From Macropodus opercularis (Eukaryota > Chordata > Actinopteri > Anabantiformes > Osphronemidae), in contig CM061102.1 in assembly GCA_030770545.1 (NCBI GenBank), positions 4,515,501 to 4,579,500 of the forward strand: 64,000 nt of DNA. The letters are read 5' to 3'. This document shows positions 49,152 through 60,636 of the stretch, in pieces. Within the stretch, counting starts at the first letter, position 1. Each line of letters starts with the position of its first letter. Below the pieces are notes generated by a model. That model had not been told where the DNA came from and ran no database searches. It was given only the letters and a program-made list of their open reading frames with translations. Position numbers and translations under genes: made by a program.

Positions 49152-51650
49152 TCAGAACATCATGGCATCCAGTCCATCTTCCATGAACTTCTTGTACATG
49201 GCCATGAACTTGGCAGTGAAGGCCTCCAGGTGGTAGATGGCTTTGCTTCCCAGCTGCAGTCTGTGTTCATAGTACGCTGCCATGTGGGCCACCTCTGTCT
49301 TCAGCTGGCCATCACAGTTACTCAGCAACTCTCGTACCAGGACCTGTTAGCACATCATTGATTGCTGCAAACTGTTGCAACCCATTTGAGAAAAAGGACG
49401 TGTAGTAAGCAATACCTTCATAATGACATCAGGGGGGATGCAGTGCGTGAGCAGCTCGTACAGCCTGGCTCGAACCTCCAACAACCTGACACAGAGTGAA
49501 TCAGCATTAATGTGCTTCACTGTTACTGTCTTACTCCAAGAGGTTTAGCTGGGTTTGGTTTTGTACCTCTGGGGGCTCTGCAGGCTGACTATGGCATTGG
49601 CTGTTTCTCTAAGGTACACCTCCCAGTCTGTCTCTGGGACGTCTTGGTCCACTGAGAACGGATACCTGAAAAATAAATACATAAGTTAAATAATCAGACG
49701 TGTTTAGTTTATATTCCATAGTAATGCACAGATAACATTGGGAAGAAGGTTTTGAGGCCACGTACTGCTGCACTCTGCAGGCCTCACACATCAGAAGGGC
49801 TTTGCGGAGGTTGCGACCAGACTTCTCGCTGATCTGTTTGGCCAGCTCAGGGGGGAGAAGCAAACCCTCCTTTTTACAGACGGATGTCAGGACATTACAG
49901 ACCTGAAAAAAGTAATGATATAGAAATCATGATTTAACCTGCATATGCAGTAAGTGCAAAATTCAGATGATTTTTATTGCTATGAAACGCATTATCATCT
50001 TTACCTCTTCTGTGCTTGGTAGAGGAACTCTGATAGCCAGACAACGGCTGCGAATTGGCCCAATGACTTTGGAGGTGGAGGTGGAGCAGAGGATAAGACG
50101 ACAGGTGGCCATGTACTTTTCCATCGTCCGGCGCAGAGCATGCTGGGCCTCCTTTGTGAGTCTGTCCACCTCTGTTAGCAACACCACTAAGAACAAAAGA
50201 AGAATATTTATGAACCTGATACACCTGAAAACAAAACACACAGAGGGAGACTTAGTGTAACGCTCTGATCACAGACTGCTATAAAACCTGGATTTTATAA
50301 GAAGTTTACACAGGTTAAAAACTGGGAATGTCACAAGACAAGACACTGATACCAGGTCGATACCCCAAAAGACTTGGCCTTTGGATTTCAGTTATGGACC
50401 AAAACCTGGTAAACATGGCCTCTGAGCTTTCGGCATGAACAGAGGAAATACTGCAAACTCAAATACAAAACTAAACGTGTCCAACGAATTCAAGGCAAAC
50501 TTTCAGCTTTCGTCTTTCTCACCCTTAAAGTCTTTCTGGGTGCTCGACTGGATCTGCTGAGACTGAGCAACAGTTTTAATCATCTCTTGTATGACCACAC
50601 AGTCCTGGTTTCCTGCATCGCTGTCCAACAAAGAAACAAGAAATACTTTTAATTTCAATATACAGGTTTAGAAATGAACCTGCAAAGTAGCTATATTAAG
50701 TACAGTGGAGTAACACAATGATGCAGCAGCTCTCAGATACCTTGGGTTGACCTCCAAGTGGTAGTTGCTGGCTATTGTGTTAATCTCAATTTTCTTCTTC
50801 GAAGGAGCCTGCAGCCAAAAACCCACAAAACAGAGATGCAACCAAACCGAACCTCCACAGTCCAGAAGATTTACAGCAACGATGAAAGAAACGTTTGATA
50901 TGAGCAGTGAATTGAAAGCAGTCTCCTCACCACGATGGTCTGGTGCTCAATGCGGAGCTTCTCCACCCCGGCTCCATACAGCTCTCTCAGCAAACACATG
51001 ATGCGCGTCTTCTTTCCTGCGCCTGATGGTCCGTACACCAGCAAGTGTGGGAAGTCGCCACATTGGACCTGAAACAAACATTTCCAAAGAGGCTTTGAGG
51101 TTGGTTTGTTGTGGATGATCCAGACCATAAGCTTGTGTGAATATGATGAAATGAACAGAGTCCTTCATTCCCTGCTCACAAACTCTCCACATCTGAGATA
51201 CTTGGGAGTATTTGAATCGTGCTGTTACTACTATTCTGCTATAGTTGAGGAAAACAGATGTTTCATTTATAAGAATGTCAGTAAACTAAAGCAGTGTTAC
51301 GTTTGCTGTTCCTACACACAGTCGTATTTCTGAGTGCTGGGTTCGCGTACTCAGCTTCCTCAGCTGTCAGAGCGCACAACCAGGCTTTTATCTACTATTC
51401 TGCATCGGTTCTCCAGAAGCAAAGGTTCAACGAGCCTGACGCCCAGACGCAGGGAAATTAGCCAGGCTGTCAACGGCGAACGACCAGGCTGCTGGTTGGA
51501 CTGTGATGCTAAAGCTAAGGTTAGCTTGACTGACGCGAGGTCTCATGTCGTTTCTTTTCTCACCAGGTTCTTCAGCTGCGCCGCTTGATCTTTATGATAG
51601 TCGAGCTTCCCAAGGGACGTCGGTCGATATTTGTCCACCCACAAACTCAT
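49152..51650 (-). CDS. rfc3: Replication factor C subunit 3 (36/38 kDa clamp-loader subunit)
   Basis: RFC3 is an AAA+ subunit of the RFC clamp loader that places PCNA on primer-template DNA, and of the alternative RFC complexes. Nine minus-strand exons: 51650-51564, 51068-50931, 50808-50741, 50620-50523, 50186-50005, 49902-49766, 49665-49567, 49485-49416, 49343-49152. They give 356 aa, the same length as the human protein. It starts MSLWVDKYRPTSLGKLDYHK, has Walker A GPSGAGKKT at residues 42-50, Walker B VVLLTEVD at about 131-138, the arginine-finger region IGPIRSRCLA, and ends EDGLDAMMF. All junctions are GT-AG and in frame. It lies tail to tail with kl. Confidence 0.97.
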
Positions 51651-51708
51651 TGTATGAAGATGCTCTTGTCCTTGTTGACAGCAGAAACCCTCTGTGGACT
51701 CACGGTTC

Positions 51709-51718
51709 TCCCGCGAAA
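51709..51718 (-). promoter_or_regulatory. E2F site upstream of rfc3
   Basis: Minus-strand TTTCGCGGGA, an exact E2F consensus, 59-68 bases before the rfc3 start codon. E2F control of replication-factor genes is well established, so this placement is persuasive. Confidence 0.65.
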
Positions 51719-54051
51719 TTTAATTCCCAAACAAACCGCGCTTCTACTTCCTGTCGAGCTACGGAGAGAAGGAAGGGTCAAAATAAGTAAGTCAACGTTT
51801 TCCATGAAAACCACAGAAAATACTGCTACTGGTATTACTAAAAATAGAAAAAAGTGTATGATGGCTTCCTTATATTTCTTGTTTGTCTTAATGAGTCCAA
51901 ATACTCAAAATACTTAACAATTACAGTTGACCTTGAATCAGCAAACGCTTAAATAAAAACTGTTACATGTACGTAAAACAATTGAGAATTTCAGCTCTGA
52001 ACTGCACTAGCATCATTTTTATTGATTTGTGTTGTTTACACTGAAGACGGCAGATGTCATGTAATCCCTGCAACAATCACAACGGGATTTAGGGGTCAAA
52101 CCTCGCAGGGGATCATTTTCCTCTGTGAGCAGGTGGAGGAAGGTTTGTTACACTTGTCTTATTAAACTTACTACACAGTTACATTAGGTTGTCTTATTCC
52201 TTTCAACTGTAAACATTGTCAAGACAACACATATTTCTACTACTTTCTACTTTTTCTCTATTTTAGGTGCTTTTCTCTCTTGGTCCTTGGTATTTTCTCT
52301 AAGAATATAGTTGTGTCTCTACTATATTTGCCTTTCTACTGTATTTGTCCTTCTCTTCTTTTTCTTAGCTCTTATTTCCTTCAAGTGGACCCAGGAAACT
52401 GTACTGTACTGTATCTCCCTACCAAAGGAATGTTGTATATGGATGAGCGAGTCTCAGCAGGTTGGCGTTGCTTGAATTGAAATACATTTTTGAGTAAAAT
52501 CAATATGCATCCATCATCACAAGACAGTGTAACGAAGTAAAGTTTGCCGTGTTCCTCATCATATGAAGGTTATTTGTGTGTTATTAGTTTTTTTGAGGGT
52601 ATGATGTGGTAGTTTTGTTAAAATTGCTTTTTTACATTTCAGCTTCACTTATCGACAAAATAAAAGGTTTAAAGCTTCAACTTAAAGGTTCAAGGTTTCA
52701 GTGTTTTTGTGTGGGATGCTGGTGTCAGAAGTCCTTCTGCCAAAACTGTCCGTTTCAAGCCTTTTTAGCACTGACATGCTGCTGTACAGCAAACTGTTAT
52801 TCCTCAGCAATTCCCTGACGCTTCCTGGCTCAGAAGCTAGAAACTATGGGAACAAACATTTAATTAGTCAAACATGCCTCAACAGGCAAAATGTCAAAGA
52901 GCAGGGCTTTGGTCTTGACCAAAACACTGATAAACTTGAGTTTCACAGTCCTTCGACAGGTTCCAGAGGAGATAAAAGCACATAGGAATATTTTAGAAGC
53001 ATGACCTCATGTGTTGTCACGGAATGTGCTTCGGCAGTGAAAAATGCTTTGCCTCAAGTCATATTATACAGTAGTGAGTGAGAAAGAGGGGGGTCGCACC
53101 ATAGAGCCAAGCTTTTTAGTTATATACAAGTCTAATGAACATGTAGCTGTTTGATCATTTCAGTTACCGAATTTAATCATTCACTACCTCTGCATTTGGC
53201 TTTTTACTTAGACGTGAAGAATCTCAGTAGCAGTCCGTGTAGAAACATGCACACGGAAAGCACAAACACCTGCTGGTGGAAGTGCCCGTCTCCTCGCTGA
53301 GGTAATGCAGGAGGGAGAAGCATTCCTTAGCCCTCTGCCGCTTTCCCTCCTCCCCTCACGGCGTGTCATGTCTTTCAGATATGCCCTCCCCTCTTCTGTA
53401 TCAACGGTGTCATATGCGCTGAAGTGCGTCTGCTGGACAAGTGTGTTACCTCCCAGTTCTGCAGACCCTGGATATGTTCTTCCAGTGGATGACACAACTT
53501 CTCTACAAAAGCATCTGGTATGTAGCGATGCCATTTTTTAAAGCTTCAGACATTGGTTTATCATCTGCAAAAAGTGACAAATTCCTCTTTATTTGAATTG
53601 ACACGCCTTCGAGGTAAGTTACTGTACAGTAATAATGTTCCGGCTGACGTGATCTGGTAAGAAATGACATAACATAGTAAATGTGTCTTGCAGTAACAGA
53701 AGTGACAGGATACCAAGGGTCTGTTGGCTGCACCTGAACCAATGCAAGAAATATGTAATTGACATAATTTATTTGTCAAACACATTTAACCAAATTTAAA
53801 CTCTCTGTTTATTGTCTGTTTGCTCCCAATCTGGATCAAATGCTAAAGCATGATTTACTCGCAGCTCATTTTCGCCACTTCTCCTGAAATGTAATCCCAT
53901 CGAGGTTTGTTTGAAGGGCTGGTTGTCTAGTAAATCATGAGGGTCCAATAACTCATCATCACACTTTTAACAGGTATATTGGCCCCCAGGCTGTGGTTTT
54001 CCCTCTGGGTGACCTGCATGGCCCAGTTTCCCTCCCGACTCCCCAACAGCC
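51719..54051. other. Region between rfc3 and the next gene
   Basis: About 2.3 kb between two genes transcribed away from each other. It is AT-rich and unique for the most part, with no recognisable exons. A pyrimidine tract ending CCCCAACAG directly before 54050 could be a 3' splice site, so a non-coding first exon of the downstream gene may lie somewhere here. Confidence 0.45.
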
Positions 54052-56889
54052 ATGTCTGAACCTGTTCCTGTGTTAAACCGTGCGCAAGATTCTGTGATCG
54101 GTCACGTTGAAATATGGAAGAAACAGAAGGTGGAGGCACAAGATGGAGCCGTCGTACCCCAGCAGCAAGAAGAGAGCCCCGCAGAGACGCCCTGCCCTGA
54201 TGGTGAACCGCTTTCTCCCCTTTCACCAGCCCAGGATGAAGATCTGTCCGAATCCCCGAGTGCAACAGAGGATTGTTCACTGGATCTGATCAGGATAGTA
54301 AAGCACAAGCCGAGTGCCATAGTGTTCAGTGATTATGACTGCAGCACTGACGACCAGGTGATCAGCGCCAATGGGAGCTCAGACGGCAGGGAGTCCCCCT
54401 CATCCAACGCTGAAGAGAGGAGGGAGCGGGAAAATGACGAGGATGATTATTTTCCTGAGTCGTTACAATATAAGGAATTCCTGGTCAGTCGTCGCCGTAG
54501 AAACTTGAGCAGGAACAGGAAGAGCACGAGGAAGAGACAGGATGCCCAACCTAAAAACACTGCATCTGAGTGGAGAAAGCCCACCAACAAAGGCAAACCT
54601 GAGTCCACAGGTGGCTGGAAAGAGGGGGATCCGATGCGGGACAGTGGGAAGCAGGTAAGAGAAACAGGACAGAAGTAGAACCACGGCCCAAGCAAAGATA
54701 TTTACTGTGAAGAATTAGAACAGCAGTGGCTGCTTAACAAGCGCAGGCCTTTTACGCAGAAGACACTTGTCATAGCAGCAAAAGCAGGTTTTACAAAGAA
54801 ATGTAACAATAGCAGCAGTGGACCAGCATTTCATTATTAATAATAAGAATAATGATGCATTGTTTTCTTAGACTTTTCTTACTGTGATTTGAGAAAAAGC
54901 CATTTTCGTGAACAATGGGCCATCACCACACTAGAGGGCAGCAATGTCAAGTCCTGCAGGGGAGAGGGCTGGACGCATAAATGTTTGAACATATGTAGGA
55001 ATAGTTTAGCGCGCTGCTTGTTGTCGCACTTTTCTTTGTGTCTCGTGGGTTTAGTCGAATGAAGCAGTTATTACAAGAGCTCTGCACGCAGTCGAAATGT
55101 TCTTCGTGCTTGCTGGTCATTGTTGTTGCAGTAATTCTGCCGTTGTTTTCTGTGATGCACATAATGCTGCCGGACACAGGAGGGATCTGAATATGACTTT
55201 TTGACGCATGCATTCCTCTCGTTACTGACCCTGTGGCCTGCCCTGCCACCTCCACCTCCTGCTGTGCATCCTGTAGTATGAGTGTACCTGTGACCATGTT
55301 CTCACACCTCGGAGCAGCCTTGTTCACACTGGCCCGTTCCCAGAACGGTGGCTCACCGCGCCACTCAGCTCTTCCCTCTTGGCCTGAAATGAAAGCACTG
55401 CCGCAGCCTTGTTCCTTTTGAAAAGTTGTTCTCAGCGTTTGATCAGTTATGGACAGGCTCAAGTCAAAGAGGCTCTACTGTGGTTGCACATTCTTGGGAT
55501 ATTTAGGTTCATGTTGTTTCATCACTCTCCTCTGCTAAATGACAAAATACGTCAAAATACACCAGGTCATGTCCAAGTTCTGCATTTGTTTTAATTCTTC
55601 CTCACAAAGATCTTGGGAACAATACAGCCTCAAATGTGTCACCAAGGTGGCGCTGATTCATAGTTTACCGTGACCTGTCATGTTTCTGGTAAATGACTTA
55701 GTCAGTTTATTGTAAAACCTTCTACTTAGCGTAACCTGACTGACATCTATTCTGGGATTCATGCTGAGAACCCAGAAGATTTCTGAGCCAAGACCGTTTA
55801 GCAGCTAATGAAATGGCCTTGAAGCAGACGTACAGTGATGCATTAAGAGACCTGTGCTCTGTAAATACCTTTACTATTAATATTTGATGAAGTTTGAGCT
55901 TTCTGTGGTGAACGTGAGCGTGTCTGTTTGAATGCTATGCCGTGTGCTTCTGTGCTGGCAGTAGTACATCTGTACTACTTGGTGGTTGTGTGTGAGCCCA
56001 TGCACTGAAAAGCCTCCACACCCTGTGCCCCCCCGCCCCCCCGCCCTGCTTCTGCCCCCCATAGTGAGGGTAAAAATAGCCGACCGGTGCACAGACTGCC
56101 TTCTGTTCCCGTGTGTAGGAACCTACAGATGTGGGGGCCGTGACACGCAGGAAGTCTCTATACTGCCAAGCAGTTATGGCAGATATTTTTTAAACATGAT
56201 GGGTTTAGGACTGTGAGTGGACTGAAGCGCGTGTTTGTGTGCGTATGCATGCATGTGTATGAGTGAGGGGGCTGTTTTTGGACTTCAGGCTCCTCAAAGG
56301 GCCCTTATGTGCTGCTATCAGCCTCTGGGACTCTGGGATTGGAAGCAGAGCCCAGAAACAAAGCAGTTTGTTCATTTCCTGGAAGGCCATCGAACAAGTG
56401 TCTCAGTCAGAGTCCATGGCCAATGGGTGGACAGGAAAGACGGGGTTTAGGTGTGTGTGTGTGACCGTGGGCATGGGCACAATCAGAACATTTGCATAAC
56501 ACACTGGCTACACTGGAGTTTTTAAATGAAGCAAAGTCATCTTATTAATCCCTCTGTGTCACCTCCTCCTCAGTGGAGGGGATACTGCGTACCCCAGACC
56601 GAAAAAAACGCTATAGTCATCTGCAAGGAGCCTGAAGGCAATGGAGGGTGGAGTAGGTGTTTGAGGATTACCAGTAGGTGTGGGTTAGGTTCACAGATTT
56701 CCCTCAGACCAGGCCTCAGTGCAAGGTTAAAACCAGAATTTGCCCTTGAGCCACACTTACATTACGTCTTCAAACCTACATGTTCAGACTTCTGTGAGTG
56801 ACTCCATGACCCTGCTGATGAACAAGGTTGAGGAGGGGACCCAGGGCGCCCAGAACACGGGTTTCCCCCAACCAGAGGTGGCTGATGCT

Positions 56890-56936
<47 letters not shown>

Positions 56937-56973
56937 AGAGCAAGAGCAAGAGCAAGAGCAAGAGCAAGAGCAA

Positions 56974-57021
<48 letters not shown>

Positions 57022-58833
57022 CAGCAGCAGCAGGAGGGCGGCACGGTAAGTCAAGCCTGCCTGGTTTATTTGTGGAGGGCTTCAACGCGCGACCCACAGT
57101 GATTTGCTTACTGTATGACGTGCAGCAGCGTTGGGTGCCTTAAGTATATCACATAAAGGTAGAGCTGTGGTTATAACATAGTAGCGTAAAAGTGTCACTA
57201 CTTTCACTAATATATCGCTCAATAAGCTCAAACTACTTCACACTCCACCATTCATACCCACAAGCAGAATTTACGGCCACACACATCGGACAGGAGTCTA
57301 CTCAGGGGAACAGATTGCCAGGTTTGCAGTCTCTCCCTCTATTTAATACGCTTTAGATTAATTAAAAAAAATAGTCTGGATTGTCTCCAAGCTTGTTGTT
57401 TTTCCGCCATTAAAGCCTTTCATAAATCAGGTGTGTTCTGACTCGTCTGGCATCCATCTGGAACCGCATTCATCCCCAGAAACCACAGATATTAAGCGCT
57501 GAGCTTCTAAAGGTGCATTCAAGAGCATTTCTGGAAGAGGAACCCATAGATGGCTCACTGCTCCGCTCTCCAGCTGCCTTAAAATGCTTACCGAGTGTAA
57601 ATCTGGTAACCTCAAGCAGCTCTTAAACCAACAGCACAGAACTTTAGGAATTCTTATAAAACGCAGAGTATTTAATTATCTTAATCAAACTGTCTGTCAC
57701 GCCAGCAAAACCGCTGTAAACCAGGCGTTTTCAGCTTTGTGTGTCACATCCACTCTCAGTGGGTTTTTTTCTCATGGTAATGCAGGTAATACAAGTAAAT
57801 TTATTGGTCAAAAGAAAAATCTGAGTAGAAGAGGAGCCGAAAAATCCCAAAGAAACGAAACCAATTACTAGTGATATTTATAGTAAGCTACAGTTACTGA
57901 CTGTGGTTTGAGGACACGGTGTCCTTCATGTTGTTATCTAACTATGAGCGCATAGTTAGAAGTTTAGCAGCAGCATCATGACATCTCTATGATGGAAATG
58001 CCCCACAGGGTCAGAAAGGGAATTTTCTACACAGACGAGCTTTGTATGTTCTCGTGAAGGGAAAATGTGTCTTTCTGTTCATGCATTTGTGGACTGGATT
58101 CCTGCTGGACAAAATAAAAGTGTGTTGTTTACGGAAGTTCACATCTCGACTCTGTCGCTGGCAGTTGCACGCACGTCCATGTTATCAGCTCTGCGCTTGA
58201 AGGGAGGGTTAGAGCGGGAAGCTCAGCGCTGAAGTGGGTACAGTAGTTGAGTCACGAGGTCAAGCTGGGATGGACTTTCCAGTGTTGTCACTGAGCAGAG
58301 ATGCAAAGGGGACGGGGATGGTTTTATATTAAGGGGGATTTATTTCTGAAAGAGAGAAGGGCAGACACATCATCAGCAGTGTTCCCCAGCCTGCCTGACT
58401 AAGTACTTCACTGGAACCAGACAGAGGTGCTGACATGAAGACAGGGACTGTGGTAAGAGACAAGTAGGAGACATAGTGTGATGAAGTGATGATGATGAAA
58501 AACACTGTTAAAAAAAGGAGCTGGTGCGACTGGATTTAGACTTAGTGTCTTTAAAAACGCCGTGCAGGCATCTCTGAACAGCATAAATGATGTTGACGTT
58601 GTTTTTTTCCACTCTCCAGAGATCGCCTGACGTCTTCCTCTCTGTCCCCTCAGGGCGCTCTTGCTGTGGGCAGAGGGGCGAGTCGAATCCTGACTCCGGA
58701 TCAGGGAAGCTCCAGGGCTCCAGACAAGCCTGAGCCACTGACCAGGCGGCGCTCGCGACCTTTGACCCGCAGCAGACCACTGACCCGTTCGTCTCTCTGG
58801 TCCCCTGCACATCTGCAGGCCCGACGGGCCAGG
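54052..58833 (+). CDS. Probable 5' coding exons of a DLC-family RhoGAP, likely stard13 (partial)
   Basis: Three exons read in one continuous phase-0 frame: 54052-54654 (201 codons, starting MSEPVPVLNRAQ), 56788-57045 (86 codons) and 58654-58833 (60 codons). Each has good splice signals: GCAG|GTAAGA, TTCAG|ACT to ACG|GTAAGT, CCTCAG|GGC to AGG|GTGAGC. The first exon is acidic and Ser-rich, then basic (SRRRRNLSRNRKSTRKRQ). The second has SDSMTLLMNK followed by an EQ repeat. The third is Arg-rich with LTRSRPLTRS. I do not recognise the protein directly. SDSMTLLMNK resembles a DSMVLLIMKLDQL segment I remember from the long DLC1 N-terminus, and human STARD13 neighbours RFC3 and KL; hence the call. 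The diagnostic SAM, RhoGAP and START domains are not in the window. It could be another gene. Confidence 0.5.
54655..56787 (+). other. Intron of the putative stard13 gene
   Basis: 2.1 kb between two predicted coding exons. Moderate GC and unique sequence, with a pyrimidine-rich C-run near 56030-56060. No convincing exon, RNA gene or mobile element was seen. Confidence 0.4.
56890..57033 (+). repeat. Hexanucleotide GAGCAG/GAGCAA array encoding (Glu-Gln)22 plus poly-Gln
   Basis: Twenty-two hexamers in block order: seven GAGCAG (56890-56931), seven GAGCAA (56932-56973) and eight GAGCAG (56974-57021), followed by four extra CAG codons (57022-57033). It lies inside a predicted exon and stays in frame (EQEQ...EQQQQQEGGT). 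Confidence 0.95.
57046..58653 (+). other. Intron of the putative stard13 gene
   Basis: 1.6 kb between predicted coding exons. No further exon with matching phase was identified and no repeats stand out. Confidence 0.4.
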
Positions 58834-60605
58834 GTGAGCCACGCCGTGTTTCAGTGTGTTTGTGAGTGTGTCTGGTTTTATGTCTCGTGCTACTGCTAAA
58901 GTCTGTGATTTAGCTTTAACTCAAACCTACTCTTTGGAACGAGCATGTGTGCTGGTTTAGACCTTCCCAAACGTGTCTGACAGATCCGTTGTGCTCATGT
59001 CCACCTAACTCGATATGCAGCAGCGTTAAACTGATACGAAAGCTCAGACGTGTCCGAGTAAAACTGCCTGAGAATGATCTTCATGTCTTTTACTGTTCTC
59101 TCCTTCTAAACACGGTCTCTCTCTTCCGCTATTTCCTCCCTTTCTCTATATATATAAATAAGGTGAAAGTAAAGGATGAGACAGCTGCACTAACATGCAA
59201 GGTCACAGTCTTCTGTGTCAGCACTGCGGCAAACAAACACAAATAAGCCGCCGCTCGATGAGAGCGACTGTCAAGCGCGTAAAGGAATAAAGAGCAAAGT
59301 AAGGATGGTAGGGTCCCGAATTCCACATTTAATATGGTGTTTCACAGTGATGATAAGGATTCAAACTCTCTTTTAAAGCTTAGTAAGTATTCCTTTAAAG
59401 AAACTTATAACATGCAAATTAATAAATATATGTGCAAAAGTAATGAAACCCTTTACTTCTCCATCATATGGCTCCTACATCCCAAATATCATAATACGGG
59501 TCATTGATTTTTCTGCCATAAGATACAGCATTGTCCTGCAGAACACAGTGACACATACAGTCGCTGAGTTAATCCTAAAGTATCGCAATTATTGTCTGTG
59601 TGTGTGTAGGTAGATAGAGAGATCAGGGGTCGTGGGATCAGGCTGATGCTGAGGACTGACTTTATTTTACCCTGACCGTGACTGATAAAGTGCAGCTGTG
59701 TAAAGTGACACACACACACACACACACCCACACACACAAACACACACAGGCAAAGACACATCACACATTCTTCTCATCCAGATTTGGAGCACAGGCTTTA
59801 TTAAATCTAATCTGGACTTGGAGCAGTGACCCATGTCACATACAGTAACACACAGTTAGTTAGTAGCGTTAGTTTCCTTTGGTCACTATTGTTAGTTAAA
59901 CAGGCTAAATAACCCAACTAATACCACCTATAACTGCCAACAGATGTAAGGATGCACCCAGTGAAGTTCACTTCAAGAACCTCAGAGTCACCTCAGTTTG
60001 CACAGGCCACAGTTTGACCCCAGGGTTTGAAGGAAAAGCCACAGGGATCCAGTAGAGTTTCCTGTGTAATTGCTAATCTGCTGCTGGATTGTTTGGTAAA
60101 TTCCAGCTTCTTTGCAGTGATGTGAGGCTTTTCATGGGACAGTGTTCGGGATACTGTGATAATAACCGTAAAGGCTCAACATCACCGTTCACACGCTGGC
60201 ATAATTATGTCAGAATGAAATTTCTGCTGTCTCCATGTTTGTCTCGTCTTTCCAAATCCGCTTGAAGACTCTCAGGAGAACTCACACACATGTACAATAT
60301 CCGTTCCAATTTTCTCTAATTCCATCCAAGTGGACGATGTTTTATTATTCCAGTAAATTTAGTTATTAAATTAACTAAATTAACTAACAAGTTAATACTT
60401 GATGGGGCTTCCTGTGATACACTGACGCAAGCATCCAGGAAAATCTTTTTTTAGTTGATGAGTCAGGTTTAGAAAGTGGCTAATTTTTCCAGGGAAGCTC
60501 TTTACCAGTCTGGACTGTGCCTGTGAAGTACTAGTGTATATTTAATGACTTTTTCTGTGGCACTCATTGTGTATTTCTTCCTCCTCTCCTCGTTTTTCAT
60601 GTCAG
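58834..60605 (+). other. Intron of the putative stard13 gene
   Basis: Contains an interrupted CA-repeat at 59709-59748 and a short TA stretch near 59148. No exon recognised. Confidence 0.35.
59709..59748 (+). repeat. Interrupted (CA)n microsatellite
   Basis: CA dinucleotides with two interruptions (CCCA and CAAACA). Confidence 0.9.
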
Positions 60606-60636
60606 GCTGCTGCGCGGACGACAAGCGGATCAGCAG
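60606..60636 (+). other. Possible 31-nt exon of the putative stard13 gene
   Basis: Acceptor CATGTCAG, then 31 open bases (AAARTTSGSA plus one base), then donor GTAGGA. It accepts phase 0 from the exon ending at 58833. The short length and weak donor keep this tentative. Confidence 0.25.

Noticed and set aside
54947..55462. 171-codon minus-strand open frame within an intron of the putative stard13 gene
   Set aside because: No recognisable motif, unusual composition and no matched splice signals; probably chance.
56762..57097. Minus-strand frames encoding poly-Leu, Ser-Cys or Ala-Pro repeats
   Set aside because: These are antisense readings of the GAGCAR array. The plus-strand EQ reading is favoured by flanking splice sites and phase.
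59430..59520. Possible Tc1/mariner-like remnant (GTGCAAAAGTAATGAAACCC)
   Set aside because: Only a loose resemblance to common fish transposon ends; no inverted repeat partner or transposase sequence was found.
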